Shown: positions 12,301-22,965, numbered from the stretch's first letter. The stretch: DNA of 64,000 nucleotides from Sarcophilus harrisii (GCF_902635505.1 NC_045428.1:300195107-300259106), one strand, 5' to 3'. Numbers and translations are program-made. Notes: generated from the letters alone by a model not told the origin.

Positions 12301-12659
12301 GTGATCTTAAGGGTGTAATCTTAAAGGCCAGGAGTCTTTATTGACTTTAGCAAATTATTTGGCTGTTCCTGAGGATGTGGAGAACATGATAACAGGGCGG
12401 ATAAAGCCCTTTCACCTTCCTTGCTGGACACTGATTCTCACTCCCATGTCCCTGAAATGACAGGAAGACATGAGGTAAAGGGAAAAGACAGTTTCTCAAC
12501 TGTTTCCCACTGGGTCTGCTGAATATAGAAAGAGGACTGGTTTGTAACTTTTATCAACAGTGTGATGAGTAGACAAGTGAATTTACTTTTCTTCAGCTAC
12601 CATTCTTTCATTTGTAAAATGGAATTAATAATAATGACATACCTCACAGTGCAATGTCA

Positions 12660-12760
12660 TAAGAAAAAATAATACACATTCACATGGTGCCTACTGTGTG
12701 CCAGACACTGTATTAAGGTCTTTTTATAAATATCTCATGCAAAAACATATTGCCACTTTA
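12660..12760 (+). repeat. MIR-like SINE fragment
   Basis: ATGGTGCCTACTGTGTGCCA, GACACTGTATTAAGGTCTTT and ATCTCATGC. Confidence 0.5.
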
Positions 12761-13039
12761 AAATGCCAGCAAAATTATTTCAATGTTTAATTCACATATC
12801 ATATATATAGAAATATATGTATATAGTTACCTATAAATAAAATGATACGATGGAGAAATTTTTATGACTAGCTCAATGCCTAAGAACACAATAGCCACAT
12901 AATAATGACTTAGACTGAACCTAATCTTGTTCCTTTGAATAAGAATTTAAATTCACCATATCATAGCTTTCTCATCAGCAAAATAAGGCAAATCATACCT
13001 ACTTCACAGAAGAGTTGTGAGGAATATCTAGAAATAGCA

Positions 13040-13215
13040 ATACTGCTGGATTTGCAAGGCACCTTTTTCCTCTGAAGGTTGTATTTATCTTCCCAGCCTT
13101 CTTGTGAAATAGAAGAGGCAGGTATTTAGTTCACTTAACACAGGCTAAGTGATTTGTTCAGTGTGATACTGCTAGAAAATCTACATCTACCATTTCAGTA
13201 GGCTTTGTACCCATT
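13040..13215 (+). repeat. MIR SINE fragment
   Basis: TTGCAAGGCACCTTTTTCCT, GTGAAATAGAAGAGGCAGGT, then GCTAAGTGATTTGTTCAGTG and TACCATTTCAGTAGGCTTTG. Confidence 0.5.
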
Positions 13216-13401
13216 GACCAAGAAGAGTCACTGATTATAAAAGGATCTTAAGTAATATAGTCTTTGTTAGCTGGGTCTTCTAAAGAACTGATGTTTTTCA
13301 ACATGCCCAATGTGCTCAATTAATTTTGCCTCACTATCCTTGTCACAATTGTTACAAGGGACACCTCTATTATGGAGAAAGGGAAGTCACTGAAAAATCT
13401 G

Positions 13402-13600
13402 AGGGATGGATGGAAGGAAGGAAGGAAGGAAAAGGAAGGAAGGGAGGAAGGAAAAGGAAGGAAGGAAGCACGGAAGGAAGGAAGGAAGGAAGGATGGAGG
13501 AAAGGAGGGAAGGAAGGAAGGAAGGAGGGAAAGAGGGAAGGAAGGAGGGAAGGAGGGAAGGAAGGAGGGAAGAGAGGGAGAGAGGAAGGGAGGGAGGGAG
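13402..13600. repeat. GGAA/GGGA simple repeat
   Basis: About 200 bp of (GGAA)n drifting to GGAGGGAA. The Lys/Glu/Gly-rich frames inside are repeat products. It directly abuts a THER1-type SINE, as if it grew from the SINE's A-rich end or its target site. Confidence 0.95.
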
Positions 13601-13601
13601 T

Positions 13602-13835
13602 GGTACAGTGGATAGTCAGGCTTGGAGTCAGGAATTCAGGAATCTATCCTGATTTCAAATCCAGACTCAGATACTTGTGTGATAGTGGGCAAGTCACTTG
13701 ACTTCTGCTTTGTCATATGTAAACTGGGAATAATAAATGCACTTACCTTCCAGGGCTGTTGTGAGGCTCAAATGAAATAATAATTGTAAAAGTGCCTGGT
13801 ACATAATGAGCACAAAGTAAATAAGTATTATTATT
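13602..13835 (+). repeat. THER1-type SINE
   Basis: GTACAGTGGATAGTCAGGCT, TCCAGACTCAGATACTTGTG, GGGCAAGTCACTTGACTTCT and CTTCCAGGGCTGTTGTGAGG, then AAAGTGCCTGGTACATAATG. Almost full length. Confidence 0.85.
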
Positions 13836-13844
13836 ATTATTATC

Positions 13845-14030
13845 ACAATGGAAAGAGAATTAGATTTGGCACCAGAGGAAATAGGTTTGGTCAAATAGTA
13901 CTTATTATTAACAACAATCACACTGAATCTTAACACTTCATCTATAAAATGAGGGATTTGAATTAAATTTCCTCTAAGGTCCCTTCTAGCTCTAACTCTG
14001 TGATCTGTACACTGAGATTCTGTAAAAAAA
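13845..14030 (+). repeat. THER1/MIR-type SINE with poly(A) tail
   Basis: GGAAAGAGAATTAGATTTGG, then CTTCATCTATAAAATGAGGG and CTCTAAGGTCCCTTCTAGCT, ending in an A-run of 20 or more at about 14023-14044. Confidence 0.75.
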
Positions 14031-14299
14031 AAAAAAAAAAAAAAGAACATCAATAAAACATGTTTAAAAGAAAAAATAACATGCTTCATAAATAATTAAT
14101 GTAGCATTCACATTCAGAACACCATCTCTACACACAGCATCTCCAAGGACCAGGTTCTGTTTCCTTACTATTATGCCGGAGGCTAGACCTTCAGGTCCCC
14201 ACTTAAATCCCTGATGAACTGTCCAGTAACACAGCCTGGTATTGTTGTGCTTCCAGGAGTGGCTGGGCTCTCTTTCATTGTAAACATTCAATGTTATTT

Positions 14300-14375
14300 T
14301 GGCCAAATCAATTTGTTAATTTAATTCAACAAATATTTATTGGGAGCCTATTTTCAAGGCACTTATCTAGCTGAT
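14300..14375 (+). repeat. MAR1-type short fragment
   Basis: TTCAACAAATATTTATTGGG, AGCCTATTTTCAAGGCAC. Confidence 0.5.
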
Positions 14376-14517
14376 GTGGGGGCTAGCTTCTAGGTATCCA
14401 TTAAGGACCTATGTGTACATGAAAGCCATTAGTGATATGAGCAGTAAATGCAATAGGAATTCAGATCCCCAAAAGGTCATTTCTAGCTGTATTTTTAAAG
14501 AAGATGCTGAGGGAGAG

Positions 14518-14943
14518 TATTTGGTTTGGAATCGGAGTGAGAACACTCACACAGGATTCTGTTTAAGTAAGTCAAAGTTTTATTTTGCCAAAGTGGGCAG
14601 GCCAAATAGCACAGGTAATTAATTGGAAATTAGGGTCAGGAGGAAGAAAGCTTTTATGCCAAAATCTGGGCTCCAAGGCATGTTAGGAAACTAAGGCTGC
14701 TAAAAAACAGAATCCTTTTCAGACAGTAGTTTAGCCACAGGGTTTGTTAAAAGCAATTAGTCAAAACAGCAACTTGGTTACCTGTTCAAAGAACATTTTA
14801 CAGGGCAAATGTTCCTTCTATGTGCCCAGCAAATCTAGACATACTTATGTTAGTGATTTTAGAAAATGTGCATATTAGTAAATTTTCATAAGCTAGTATA
14901 GGGCTGAGAGTTAGGATCAAGCATGTCCTTGTCGAAAGCATCA
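14518..14943 (-). mobile_element. LTR fossil, minus orientation
   Basis: Read on the minus strand it begins TGATGCTTTCGACAAGG and has a TATA-like GGCATAAAAGCTTTC, then CTTTGGCAAAATAAAACTTT as polyadenylation region, then TTCCAAACCAAA near its end. Its 3' part is homologous to 15433-15604, which lies in the opposite direction. About 426 bp, old; no internal retroviral region is seen. ERV class not determined. Confidence 0.65.
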
Positions 14944-14959
14944 TATAACTAGACCTTTA

Positions 14960-15185
14960 ATGATAGCTAGATGGTACAGGACCAGTTAAGTGGTCCATGA
15001 ATAGAGTGCCAGGCAAGACCTGAGTTCAAATCTGGCCTCAGATATTTAATAGCTGTATGCCTCTAGGCAAGTCACTTAGTCCTGTCTGCTTTGGTTTCTT
15101 CAATTAGTGAACTGGAGAAGAAAATGGCAAAGCATTCCAATATCTTTGCCAAGAAAATTTCAAACATGACCAAAAAATGATTAAA
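14960..15185 (+). repeat. tRNA-derived SINE with RTE-like tail
   Basis: TGATAGCTAGATGGTACAGG, then TGAGTTCAAATCTGGCCTCA, GGCAAGTCACTTAGTCCTGT, and the tail GGAGAAGAAAATGGCAAAGC and TATCTTTGCCAAGAAAAT. Marsupial WSINE/WALLSI-like. Confidence 0.8.
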
Positions 15186-15254
15186 TAACCAATAGAAAGA
15201 TGAGCTGAGGAGATAGAGAGTAACTAGTTTTTAAGCAAAACAGCTCCTATTCAC

Positions 15255-15432
15255 ATGCCCTTTATAATCCTGCCACCCTGAATTATATACTCTTCCATCT
15301 CCATGCTTTTGCATTGATTTTTCTCTATCTAGAATGCTCTTCCTCCTCACCTCTGCCTCTCAGCATCTCTGGCTTTCTTCAAAACATCTCAAACATAATA
15401 TCTTCTGCAGGAAGTTTTGCTTGGTTCCCTCA
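15255..15432 (+). mobile_element. L2 3' end, first part
   Basis: TCCATGCTTTTGCATTGATT, TAGAATGCTCTTCCTCCTCA, TCTGGCTTTCTTCAAAACAT are typical L2 text. The copy continues at 15605 after the LTR fragment, so the LTR inserted into it. Confidence 0.75.
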
Positions 15433-15604
15433 GCTGACCCTTGTAAGGCCAAAATTTTGGTACAAAAGTTTAAATCCTCCTGACCCTAATTTCCAATTAG
15501 TTACCCAAGCTATTTGGCCCACCCGCTTTGGCAAAATAAAGCTTTGACTTAAAAAGAATGCCGGGCAAGTATTCTCATTCTGACTCCAAACCAAAGTCTC
15601 TTTA
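15433..15604 (+). mobile_element. LTR fossil fragment, plus orientation
   Basis: CCTCCTGACCCTAATTTCCA, GCTATTTGGCCCACCCGCTT, TTGGCAAAATAAAGCTTTGA and TGACTCCAAACCAAA match the reverse complement of 14518-14680. Only the 3' part of the LTR is present. Confidence 0.7.
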
Positions 15605-15725
15605 TTTACATACTCTCTATCCCATTAGAATGTAACTAACTAGAGGGAAACCACTGTTTTTGCCTATGTTTTTTATTCCTGACAAACAAAAAGTGCTTAA
15701 TAAATGCTTGTTGGCTATCTGTTCA
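15605..15725 (+). mobile_element. L2 3' end, second part
   Basis: CTCTATCCCATTAGAATGTA and AAAGTGCTTAATAAATGCTT with GTTGGCTATCTG finish the L2 copy begun at 15255. Confidence 0.75.
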
Positions 15726-15959
15726 TCCAATTTGACTTGTCTGTGAAATTCATAAGGGAAAAATGGCTAAAAGGTTAGAATATGCCTTGAATGTCAGATA
15801 AAGGATGTACATTTTATTCTGTGGTCAGTGGATAGCCTGAAAAAATATTTTTGCATTGTGAAAAAGCATGAGAATAATGTTCTTAATAGTGAAGATGACT
15901 TCTAAAAAGTAATGACAATATCACTTTCAGGTTTGAATCACAGAGAGATATAAAAAACA

Positions 15960-16560
15960 AAAAGGAAAAGAATCTATTGGTACAAAAATATTCATAGCAG
16001 CTCTTTTAGTTGTGGCAAAAAAACTGAAAATTTAAGGGATGTCAATCAATTGTGGAATAGCTGAACAAGTTGTTGCTTATGATTATAATGGAATATTATT
16101 TTATAAAAAATGGTGAGGATACTCTCAGAAAAACCTGGAAAGGCTTACATGAGCTGATGCAAAATGAAATAAGCAAAACGAGAATGTTGTACACAATAAC
16201 AGCAATATTGTATGATGATCTACTGTGAATGTTAGCTATTTTCAACAACAATATTCTCAATTAAATGTTCAAAGACAATTCTGAGGGACTTAAGGTACAA
16301 AGCACTGTCCGTTTCAGAGAAAGAACTAATGGAGCCTGAAGGCAGATAAGATACTTTTTCTGGTTTTTTTTTTTCATAGATAACATTCATAGAAATGTGT
16401 TTTGCATGACCATTCATATATAACCTATGTCAAATTGTTCATCTTCTCGATTCGGGGTAAGGGGAAGAATGAAGGAGAGTGAGAATTTGAAACTCAAAAT
16501 TTGAAAAAAAAATTAAAATTGTTTTTATATGTAGTTGGGAAAAATAAATTTAAAAAATAA
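15960..16560 (+). mobile_element. L1 3' end
   Basis: AATATTCATAGCAGCTCTTT, TTGTGGAATAGCTGAACAAG, GAGCTGATGCAAAATGAAAT and, near the end, GAAATGTGTTTTGCATGACC, then AAATTGTTTTTATATGTAGT and TTGGGAAAAATAAATT. It ends where the inferred IGSF11 3' UTR ends. Old. Confidence 0.85.
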
Positions 16561-16583
16561 TGACACTTGTATATGAATAAACT

Positions 16584-16589
16584 TTTATT
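16584..16589 (-). terminator. candidate distal polyadenylation signal of IGSF11
   Basis: AATAAA on the minus strand, about 1990 nt after the stop codon. Cleavage would fall roughly 10-30 nt further on, near 16555-16574, where T-rich and GT-containing sequence follows. An L1 tail on the opposite strand ends at about 16560, right at this point. Confidence 0.55.
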
Positions 16590-16741
16590 GAATTTTAGAC
16601 AATTAGAAAGAATAAAGAAATACAAGAGAAGACTCTCTCTAAAGAATGACCGATACAGCTTCCTGAACAATAGCTGACAGTGCCTCCTTTACAATGTCAG
16701 AATTTTCCATTTACTTTATAAAAGTATAGACATTCATTTCA

Positions 16742-16747
16742 TTTATT
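16742..16747 (-). terminator. candidate alternative polyadenylation signal of IGSF11
   Basis: A second AATAAA on the minus strand, about 1830 nt after the stop. It could give a slightly shorter 3' UTR. Nothing in the sequence alone says which one is used. Confidence 0.35.
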
Positions 16748-18579
16748 TAGATTTTTACAAAGCCAAGAGTAGTCAAATGGAATAATATAAGTAGTACACA
16801 AAAGTAAATCCAAATCCATACTGATACTGAAATATCTGAGAGGATGAGGTTTAGAGTCTGGCCTTCCTAAAAATTTTTCTGGTGGCAGAAGGGATTTTTT
16901 TCTCCTTTTTGTGCAAAGAAGGCACAACATCACATCAAAAAATGGCCCAGGAGACCATATCCAAAGATGACTATGCTGATCAAAAAGGATGTGTGTGCTA
17001 GGGAGGATGAAAAAGGGTAATGGAAAGGGAGGATAAGAAACATCCTGGAAGAACTTGCTTTAAAATGAAATATGGGTCCAGTATTCTGGATAAGCTACAT
17101 ATTAAGTAATCACATCCCAGAAGCAGCTGCTTGTGCTTTTAGCAATCTGGTTTGATTAAGGCTCTACAGTTAGCAAAGACATTACTTGTGGACAGGTCTA
17201 CACAGCACAAAATGATGTGGAGAGTTGGCAAATTTCCCAGTGAATCTGGGCTGTGTAGAGACCCAAGCTGGTTCATTCTGGAGAAAAGGAATACTTTTAC
17301 AGTCGTGTGAGATGCCTTTGGGTAAACCCCTGTGCAAAATGGCAACCCTGAGCTGTCACAGAGATTGGGCAGGCCTTTCTTACTGTGAGCAGGAGCATAT
17401 CATAAACTGGGAAAACATCGTAATTATCCCATCTTCCCATTTGTCTCTGCCTTTTCTCTTTGCCAAAAAATAAATTTTTTCCTTAAAAAACAAATTAACT
17501 CCCCCCTCCCCTTTCATCTAATAATATCTATCTGTCAAGTGAAAATTATGTAATCTGCCTCAATGCAAGAGGTATTATGTGCTGTTCTCCCAATGTGGTA
17601 ACAAGGGAGACCCACAGACAGCCCTATATAGAGAAAGTGCCCTATAATGCTACAGTCCTGGAAGGTGGCCTTCCCTGAACTGCATGAACCACAAAATAAA
17701 ACAAAACAGCTCTTGGGTGATGAAAATGTTACCTAACTTACTAAGCATAAACACTGATTCTCAAACCTCTACTTTTTCTTGCTCAGCCTCACACCCTCCT
17801 ATCCAAAAATAATCCTCTTTTCAAAATATTTTCTTCCCCAGGGAATAATGAATAAACAAACAGCTGTGATGGCCACAGGCATAAAACCAATGCTAGAAAG
17901 AAAAAGTGGTCATTCATCTATAACTACTAGAGAAATGGTCTAAATATGAGATGGTTCAAGAGAAAAGATAAATAAATAAATAGAAAGGGAAACCTTGATG
18001 GAGCTACCTCCTTTTCTCCCTGCTTCTCACTAAGTATTGTTCTCTGTGCATGCTTTTGTCACTGACACTCTGGGGGTGGGGAGGAGGGGCAATATGAACC
18101 ATTTCTGCCTCACCCCCTTCCCGTAGGAGATGGTTAGAACATCACTTTTCTAAAGGAACCTTTCTTCCAAAGTGGTTTTCATTATTCAAATACCACCTGG
18201 CACTTTAATCTTTTTTTCAAAAAGAAAGAAGAAAAAAAAAAGGTAAGTTAGGTATAGATTAGATTAAAAAGCCCATCTGGACTGGAATTTGGATTTTTCC
18301 CACCCTCTTCTTTCCTGGGCTTGGCACATCTATGAGATTCAATGTGGTGATAAGAACCCCATGAACTCCAAGGGGAGAATGGAATCATCATGCTGGAAGA
18401 TCTCTCTCATTCTCTCCCTTTTTTGGTTGTTGTTGTTGTTGTTGCTAATCTCAAGGTGGAATCCTATTCAGCTCTTCCCACTATATTTTTTAAGTGATGT
18501 GAGGATGAAGAAAACAATCTCCTTTCCAGCATTTTACCCCTTCTATAATGAAATGTTCTTTTCCTGAACTCTCTCAGTT

Positions 18580-19024
18580 CTACACTAGTGAACCTGCTCG
18601 ACTCTGGGCTGGCACCATGACAGGGACTGCACCGATCCGCTCCAGGGTGGTCTGGCTCACCGTGTAGGAGTGAGTGTGCTGAGGCCGGGGCTTCCGGCCG
18701 ATGGACCCATTGCTCCTGGACATGGCCTGTGGCGAGGGGGCTTTGTTGGCCGTCACAACCAGAGTTTTCACGGAAGGCGGGACCAGGTGGCTCCCGTTGG
18801 CATAGACAGCTGGCACATTGGCACTGCCTGAATGGAGAGAGAAGGACTGGTGCAGGTCCCCCAGGTGGCCATACGCCTCTGCGGCACGATGAACTTTAGG
18901 GTTGTTGGTCCAGTAGCGACTATTGTAAGTGTTAGACGAGGTGAGCGTGTTGTTCTCTGAAGATGAGACCTCCGCGGGGAAAGCTTTGGCAGATGAAGTA
19001 CATTTCGGGGGAAGATCATCTTCC
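18580..19024 (-). CDS. IGSF11: IGSF11 exon 7: cytoplasmic tail and stop codon
   Basis: This is the 445 bp coding part of the last exon. The acceptor AG is at 19026-19025, and the exon starts in phase 2, so AG from exon 6 plus G makes the Arg of [12 protein letters not shown]. The stop TAG is at 18582-18580. The tail of about 147 residues is rich in Ser, Asn and Pro and contains [40 protein letters not shown] and [20 protein letters not shown], ending QSRAGSLV. The terminal SLV is a class I PDZ ligand, which agrees with the known PSD-95 binding of IGSF11. From memory the tail differs from human at more places than the Ig domains do, mainly between the NPKVHR and KTLVV motifs. The exon is clearly more GC-rich than its surroundings. 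Confidence 0.97.
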
Positions 19025-19139
19025 CTGGAAAGAAACAATGATATGATTCAGAATTTAATCAAGATTTATGTTCTGTCATTACCCACAGGCTCGGCTCACT
19101 CATGCCCAGGCTGAAATCATCTGTGTAATATGAACCCTC

Positions 19140-19700
19140 TTGTTCGAGCCTCCATGGTTTAAGGACATGGATAACACTTGGGAGGGTCCACAGCAGAGTA
19201 ACTAGAATGATAAAAGGCCTTGAGTTTATGGCAGAGGTAGAATAGTTGAAGAACGTGAAGATGATTAGCCCAGAAATATAAAAACTCAGAAAAGATACAC
19301 ATAGTAAGCACTTAATAAATGCTTCCCCCCCCCATTATTCATTTAATTTATGATAGCTATTTCAAGTAGTGGCAATATTAAATGATAACTATTACTTGAA
19401 GGATTGTCATGTGGAAAGGGGTTTAGATTTATTCCTCTCAGCTCCAAAGGGAACAATGAGTGAAATTTACCAAGTGATAAATTTAGCCTTCATGTCAGGA
19501 AAATACTCCCAACCAGAGCTTTCCCTAAGTGAAATGGTCTGACTGAGAGAGGTGGTGCATTCCTCCTCAGAGGTTTTCAACCACTCATCGTTTATGTTAC
19601 TTTGAGGATTCCTTTCATACAAGGCTGGAATTAAATGGTTGCCATTTAATTCCGTTCAAGTCCCTTCAAACTCTCAAATTCTGTGATTCTGGTTCAATCT
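19140..19700 (+). mobile_element. CR1/L3 LINE 3' end
   Basis: CTTGGGAGGGTCCACAGCAG, AAGGCCTTGAGTTTATGGCA, GGATTGTCATGTGGAAAGGG, then TTTAGCCTTCATGTCAGGAA, GAAATGGTCTGACTGAGAGA, and TTCAAACTCTCAAATTCTGT follow the CR1/L3 3' end order. A short SINE piece (19295-19370) interrupts it. It lies about 115 bp from exon 7. Confidence 0.75.
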
Positions 19701-19754
19701 TCTATAAACATTTTAGACTTACAAATAAAAGGGACTCAGAAGATCTGAGTCCTG

Positions 19755-20181
19755 CAAAGAAATCAAAGAAAGAAGAAAAGAATCTATATGTACAAAAATA
19801 TAGCAGTTCTTTTTGTGGGAGCAAAAAATTGAAAACTGGGAGAATGTTCATCAAGTGGGGAAAAGCTGAACAAGCTATCGTTTGAAGGAGATGGTTTCAG
19901 AAATATCTGAGAAGACCTGTATAAAATGATGCAAAATGAAGTGAGCAAAACCAGGAGAACAATTTATCAATATTAACAGTGTTATAAAAACAATCAATCT
20001 GAAAGACTTAGGAACTCTAAGCAACACAATGACCAAACACAATTCTGAAGGATTCATGGTGAAACCAGCTACTCATCTTCCAATAGGAGGTGATGAACAT
20101 CAGATTGCAAACTGACCAATGCAATTTTCTGCAGCATGGAATAGTCTGCCTGAAATGTAGTGGTTTCTCCCTCCTTGGAAG

Positions 20182-20216
<35 letters not shown>

Positions 20217-20435
20217 ATTTTTTATGTTACAACGGAAATTTCTTTTGTATCCGAGTTCACTGGCTGCCAGAGATCAAAAAATTACATTAGCAATGGAAAA
20301 AAATGGTTTTGCCTGACTGTACATAAGTGTAACAGGGGATTTTTCTTGCTTTCTCAATTAAAGGGAATTGGGAGGGGGGAAAGAAGTAAGGAGGAAAGAA
20401 AGCTAACCTTCATTTGAAAAAAAAAATTTTTTTAA
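19755..20435 (+). mobile_element. L1 3' end with internal GT repeat
   Basis: AAAAGAATCTATATGTACAA, TTTTTGTGGGAGCAAAAAAT, TTCATCAAGTGGGGAAAAGC, GTGAGCAAAACCAGGAGAAC, then the A-rich tail near 20415. A (GT)n tract sits at 20183-20213. Confidence 0.8.
20183..20213. repeat. (GT)n microsatellite
   Basis: A 31-bp GT run inside an L1 3' end. Confidence 0.95.
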
Positions 20436-20449
20436 GTGTTCCAGTCTCA

Positions 20450-21014
20450 ATTGTTTCTTTTTTTTATGTGGAATTATTTTTATTTTTTTAAATTTTTTTT
20501 ATTATAGCTTTTTATTTACAAGATATGTGCATGGGTAATTTTCCAGCACTGGCAACTGCAAAATCTTTTGTTCTAACTTTTCTACTCTTTCCCCCCACCC
20601 CTTCCTTCCCCCAAATGGCAAGCTGACCAATACATGTTAAATATGATGAAGTATAAGTTAAATTCAATATATGTATTCATGCCCAAACAGTTATTTTGCT
20701 ATACAAAAAGAATCAGACTTTGAAATAATGTACAATTAGCCTGTGAAGGAAATCAAAAATGCAGGTGGACAAAAATATAGGGACTGGGAATTCTATGTAA
20801 TGGTTCATAGTCATCTCCCAGAGTTCTTTCGCTGGGTGTAGCTGGTTCAGTTCATTACTGCTCTATTGGAATTGATTTGGTTCATCTCATTGCTGAAGAG
20901 GGCCACGTCCATCAGAATTGATCATCATATAGTATTGTTGTTGGAGTATATAATGATCTCCTGCTCCTGCTCATTTCACTCAGCATCAGTTCATGTAAAT
21001 CTATGCAGGCCTTT
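20450..21014 (-). mobile_element. L1 3' end, marsupial type
   Basis: Minus-strand L1 beginning on the plus strand with a T-run and TTATAGCTTTTTATTTACAA, then GCATGGGTAATTTTCCAGCA, and finishing CAGCATCAGTTCATGTAAAT. Well preserved over about 560 bp. The same subfamily occurs on the plus strand at 27100-27298. Confidence 0.9.
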
Positions 21015-21400
21015 TCCAGTCTCAATTGTAATACTTACTCATGTCCTCTATCTTCCAGCTCAAATAGCCTATTTGCCAGTCCTCAAAACATTCCATTGCC
21101 CACCCTGGCGCTTTCTTCATAGGCCATCGTCCCTATGCCTGGAATGTGCTTCTCACTAGTGTTTTTTAGAAGACTTGGTTTTCTTACATGACACCTCCTC
21201 TGAGAAACTTTTCCTACTACCCCTTCATTACTGACTCTTCATCACTCTTTCTGTTTCCCAGTTCTAACTCCCAGTAGAATATAAATTCTTTAAGGTGAGA
21301 GGCTGTTTTTGTTGTGTTTACTTTGTTTACTTTTGTTTACAGTAAATACAGTGCCCTGAATATAATAGGTCCTCAATAAATATTTATTAGATTGGGTTGG
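21015..21400 (+). mobile_element. L2 3' end
   Basis: CAGTCCTCAAAACATTCCAT, CTATGCCTGGAATGTGCTTC, GACACCTCCTCTGAGAAACT, AGTAGAATATAAATTCTTTA and CAATAAATATTTATTAGATT, in order. Confidence 0.85.
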
Positions 21401-21889
21401 ACTGAACTAATTAGACCTTAAAGAAATAACCTAAACAACATTTTAATTTATAAGCTGGAAGAGATGGCAAAGATCTTTAAAAGTTGAGTGATCTTTATTA
21501 AACAGGTACAAACATGATCATGTATAGGAGTCAGCCTAATGCTAAAACAGCTCAATTTGGAAACAAGAAGGAGGTTTATATAATTTTCAGGCAAAAGAAG
21601 GTGGGCAATGGGCTGATTCAGGGAGGAAAGGGGTGTCTTATGGATGTAAACTGAGGCATGAGGGGATGAAGTTCCAGGAACAGGGACACTGAATTCTTGG
21701 TATACTAAGATAAGCACAATGACACAGAAAGTACAAAATTCAAATACAGACGAGAAGATGAGCAAGATATTTAGAAAGTTCTTTACAGGAAAAAAACAAC
21801 CTAACAAATATACTGAAGATTACAGTAGTGCAGTGACTTGCCTAACGTCACATAAGTGGTAAGGTGATAAAGTCACTCAAGTCTAAAGC

Positions 21890-22030
21890 CTAGCACTCCA
21901 AATTCATCATTACCAATATCAACATGACCTCGGGCAAATCACTTCATCCCTCTAAGCCTGTTTCCTCATTTGAGGATGGATTAGATGACCTGGAAACTCC
22001 CTTCTCACTTTAAATTCCATGTTCCTCTTC
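21890..22030 (+). repeat. THER1/MIR-type SINE fragment
   Basis: ACATGACCTCGGGCAAATCA, CTTCATCCCTCTAAGCCTGT, TTGAGGATGGATTAGATGAC. Confidence 0.7.
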
Positions 22031-22329
22031 TCCCCTATAAAGTTAGGATATGAACTTTGAGAGTTGTCCAGGTTATCTCCCAATTCAAACATTATTCCAA
22101 TTTACCTTGTATAAGAATAGAAGAAAGGAAGGTGTTGGCCATCCCCATTCCAGGATTTACTTGGTAAGTAGTATCGGTTAAGAAGCCATTAACTTTTTCT
22201 CTGGCTATGGCCAAAGGAACAATCCAAGTGGACCTGCAGGTGATTAATCAGATCAGGTATGTCATGAGGAAGTGATGTCCCTTTCCCTCAGCACTATTCA
22301 CATCACAGGTAGTGTTGTTCAAGGGAAAG

Positions 22330-22500
22330 CACTCTGGATTAAAAGTCACAGGATTCTGGTCATTCTTCTTACTACTTGTGTGACCTCAAGCACGTTATTA
22401 ACATCTCTGAGTCTGAGTTTCCTTAATTTTAAAAGAAGGGGTTGAGCTAGATGATGCCTAAGATTTCTTCCTTATCGAAATCTATGATCCTCTGTCATAC
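22330..22500 (+). repeat. THER1/MIR-type SINE
   Basis: CTGGATTAAAAGTCACAGGA, TTGTGTGACCTCAAGCACGT, TCTGAGTTTCCTTAATTTTA, then GAGCTAGATGATGCCTAAGA and ATCTATGATCCTCTG. Confidence 0.75.
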
Positions 22501-22534
22501 AAGGAAGTAACCAGAATTGAGAACAAGAAGAATA

Positions 22535-22620
22535 GCTAGCAGGTGCGTAGCACATAAAGGTCTGCAAAGCATTTCAAATATACTACCTCATTTGATCAAG
22601 AATCCAACTGGTCTTATGGA
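22535..22620 (+). repeat. MIR-like SINE fragment
   Basis: AAAGGTCTGCAAAGCATTTC then TACTACCTCATTTGATCAAG. Confidence 0.55.
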
Positions 22621-22819
22621 CCTATCCTTATTCTTAATTGTAGACCATATAGCCAACTAAATAGGACCATGGTTCTCCTTAGAGAAATATGTAGGATCCA
22701 TTCCAGGAGCACTGAAGAGGTAATCAAATCATTTCGATTTATCAGTAATAATAATTATAATAACACCTATATAGCACTTTACAGGTGCAAATTATTTCCA
22801 CACCCACAGTCTAATTTGT

Positions 22820-22965
22820 ATTTATAATTCATTTAAATTTATAAACATTCTGTACCAAGCACCATTGCAAGGTGCTGAGAATACAGAGATAAAAATGAAC
22901 AAAAGACCTTGCTTGCTCTTAAGAAACATGCATTCTGCTGGAACATAAAATGTGCCAAAATATAA
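22820..22965 (+). repeat. MAR1-type fragment
   Basis: CATTCTGTACCAAGCACCAT, GCAAGGTGCTGAGAATACAG, CTTGCTCTTAAGAAACATGC. Confidence 0.65.

Larger units (their letters stand above)
1..16559. other. intergenic region downstream of IGSF11
   Basis: No exon-like coding sequence was recognised. In human the region downstream of IGSF11 is gene-poor (towards LSAMP), which agrees. Repeats are listed individually. Stretches at about 830-1470, 2500-3030, 3230-4560, 4800-5020, 5600-6230, 8450-9350, 10750-11780 and 12300-13030 hold nothing that I can name with support, apart from scattered MIR-like pieces. Confidence 0.7.
16565..18579 (-). other. IGSF11: IGSF11 3' UTR (inferred)
   Basis: About 2 kb downstream of the stop contains no repeat that I recognise, whereas repeats are dense on both sides. 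It ends next to a minus-strand AATAAA at 16589-16584, followed by T-rich sequence. The length fits the roughly 2 kb 3' UTR I remember for the human gene. Small open frames inside (for example 17225-17473 plus strand, 18289-18567 plus strand) have no recognisable product. The end point is inferred from the signal, not from a transcript. Confidence 0.7.

Noticed and set aside
13326-13701. Three overlapping Lys/Glu/Gly-rich open frames
   Set aside because: They are one GGAA repeat read in three frames.
18768-19114. Alternative frames across IGSF11 exon 7
   Set aside because: Shadows of the real exon in other frames. The chosen frame continues exon 6 in phase and ends in the conserved SLV tail.
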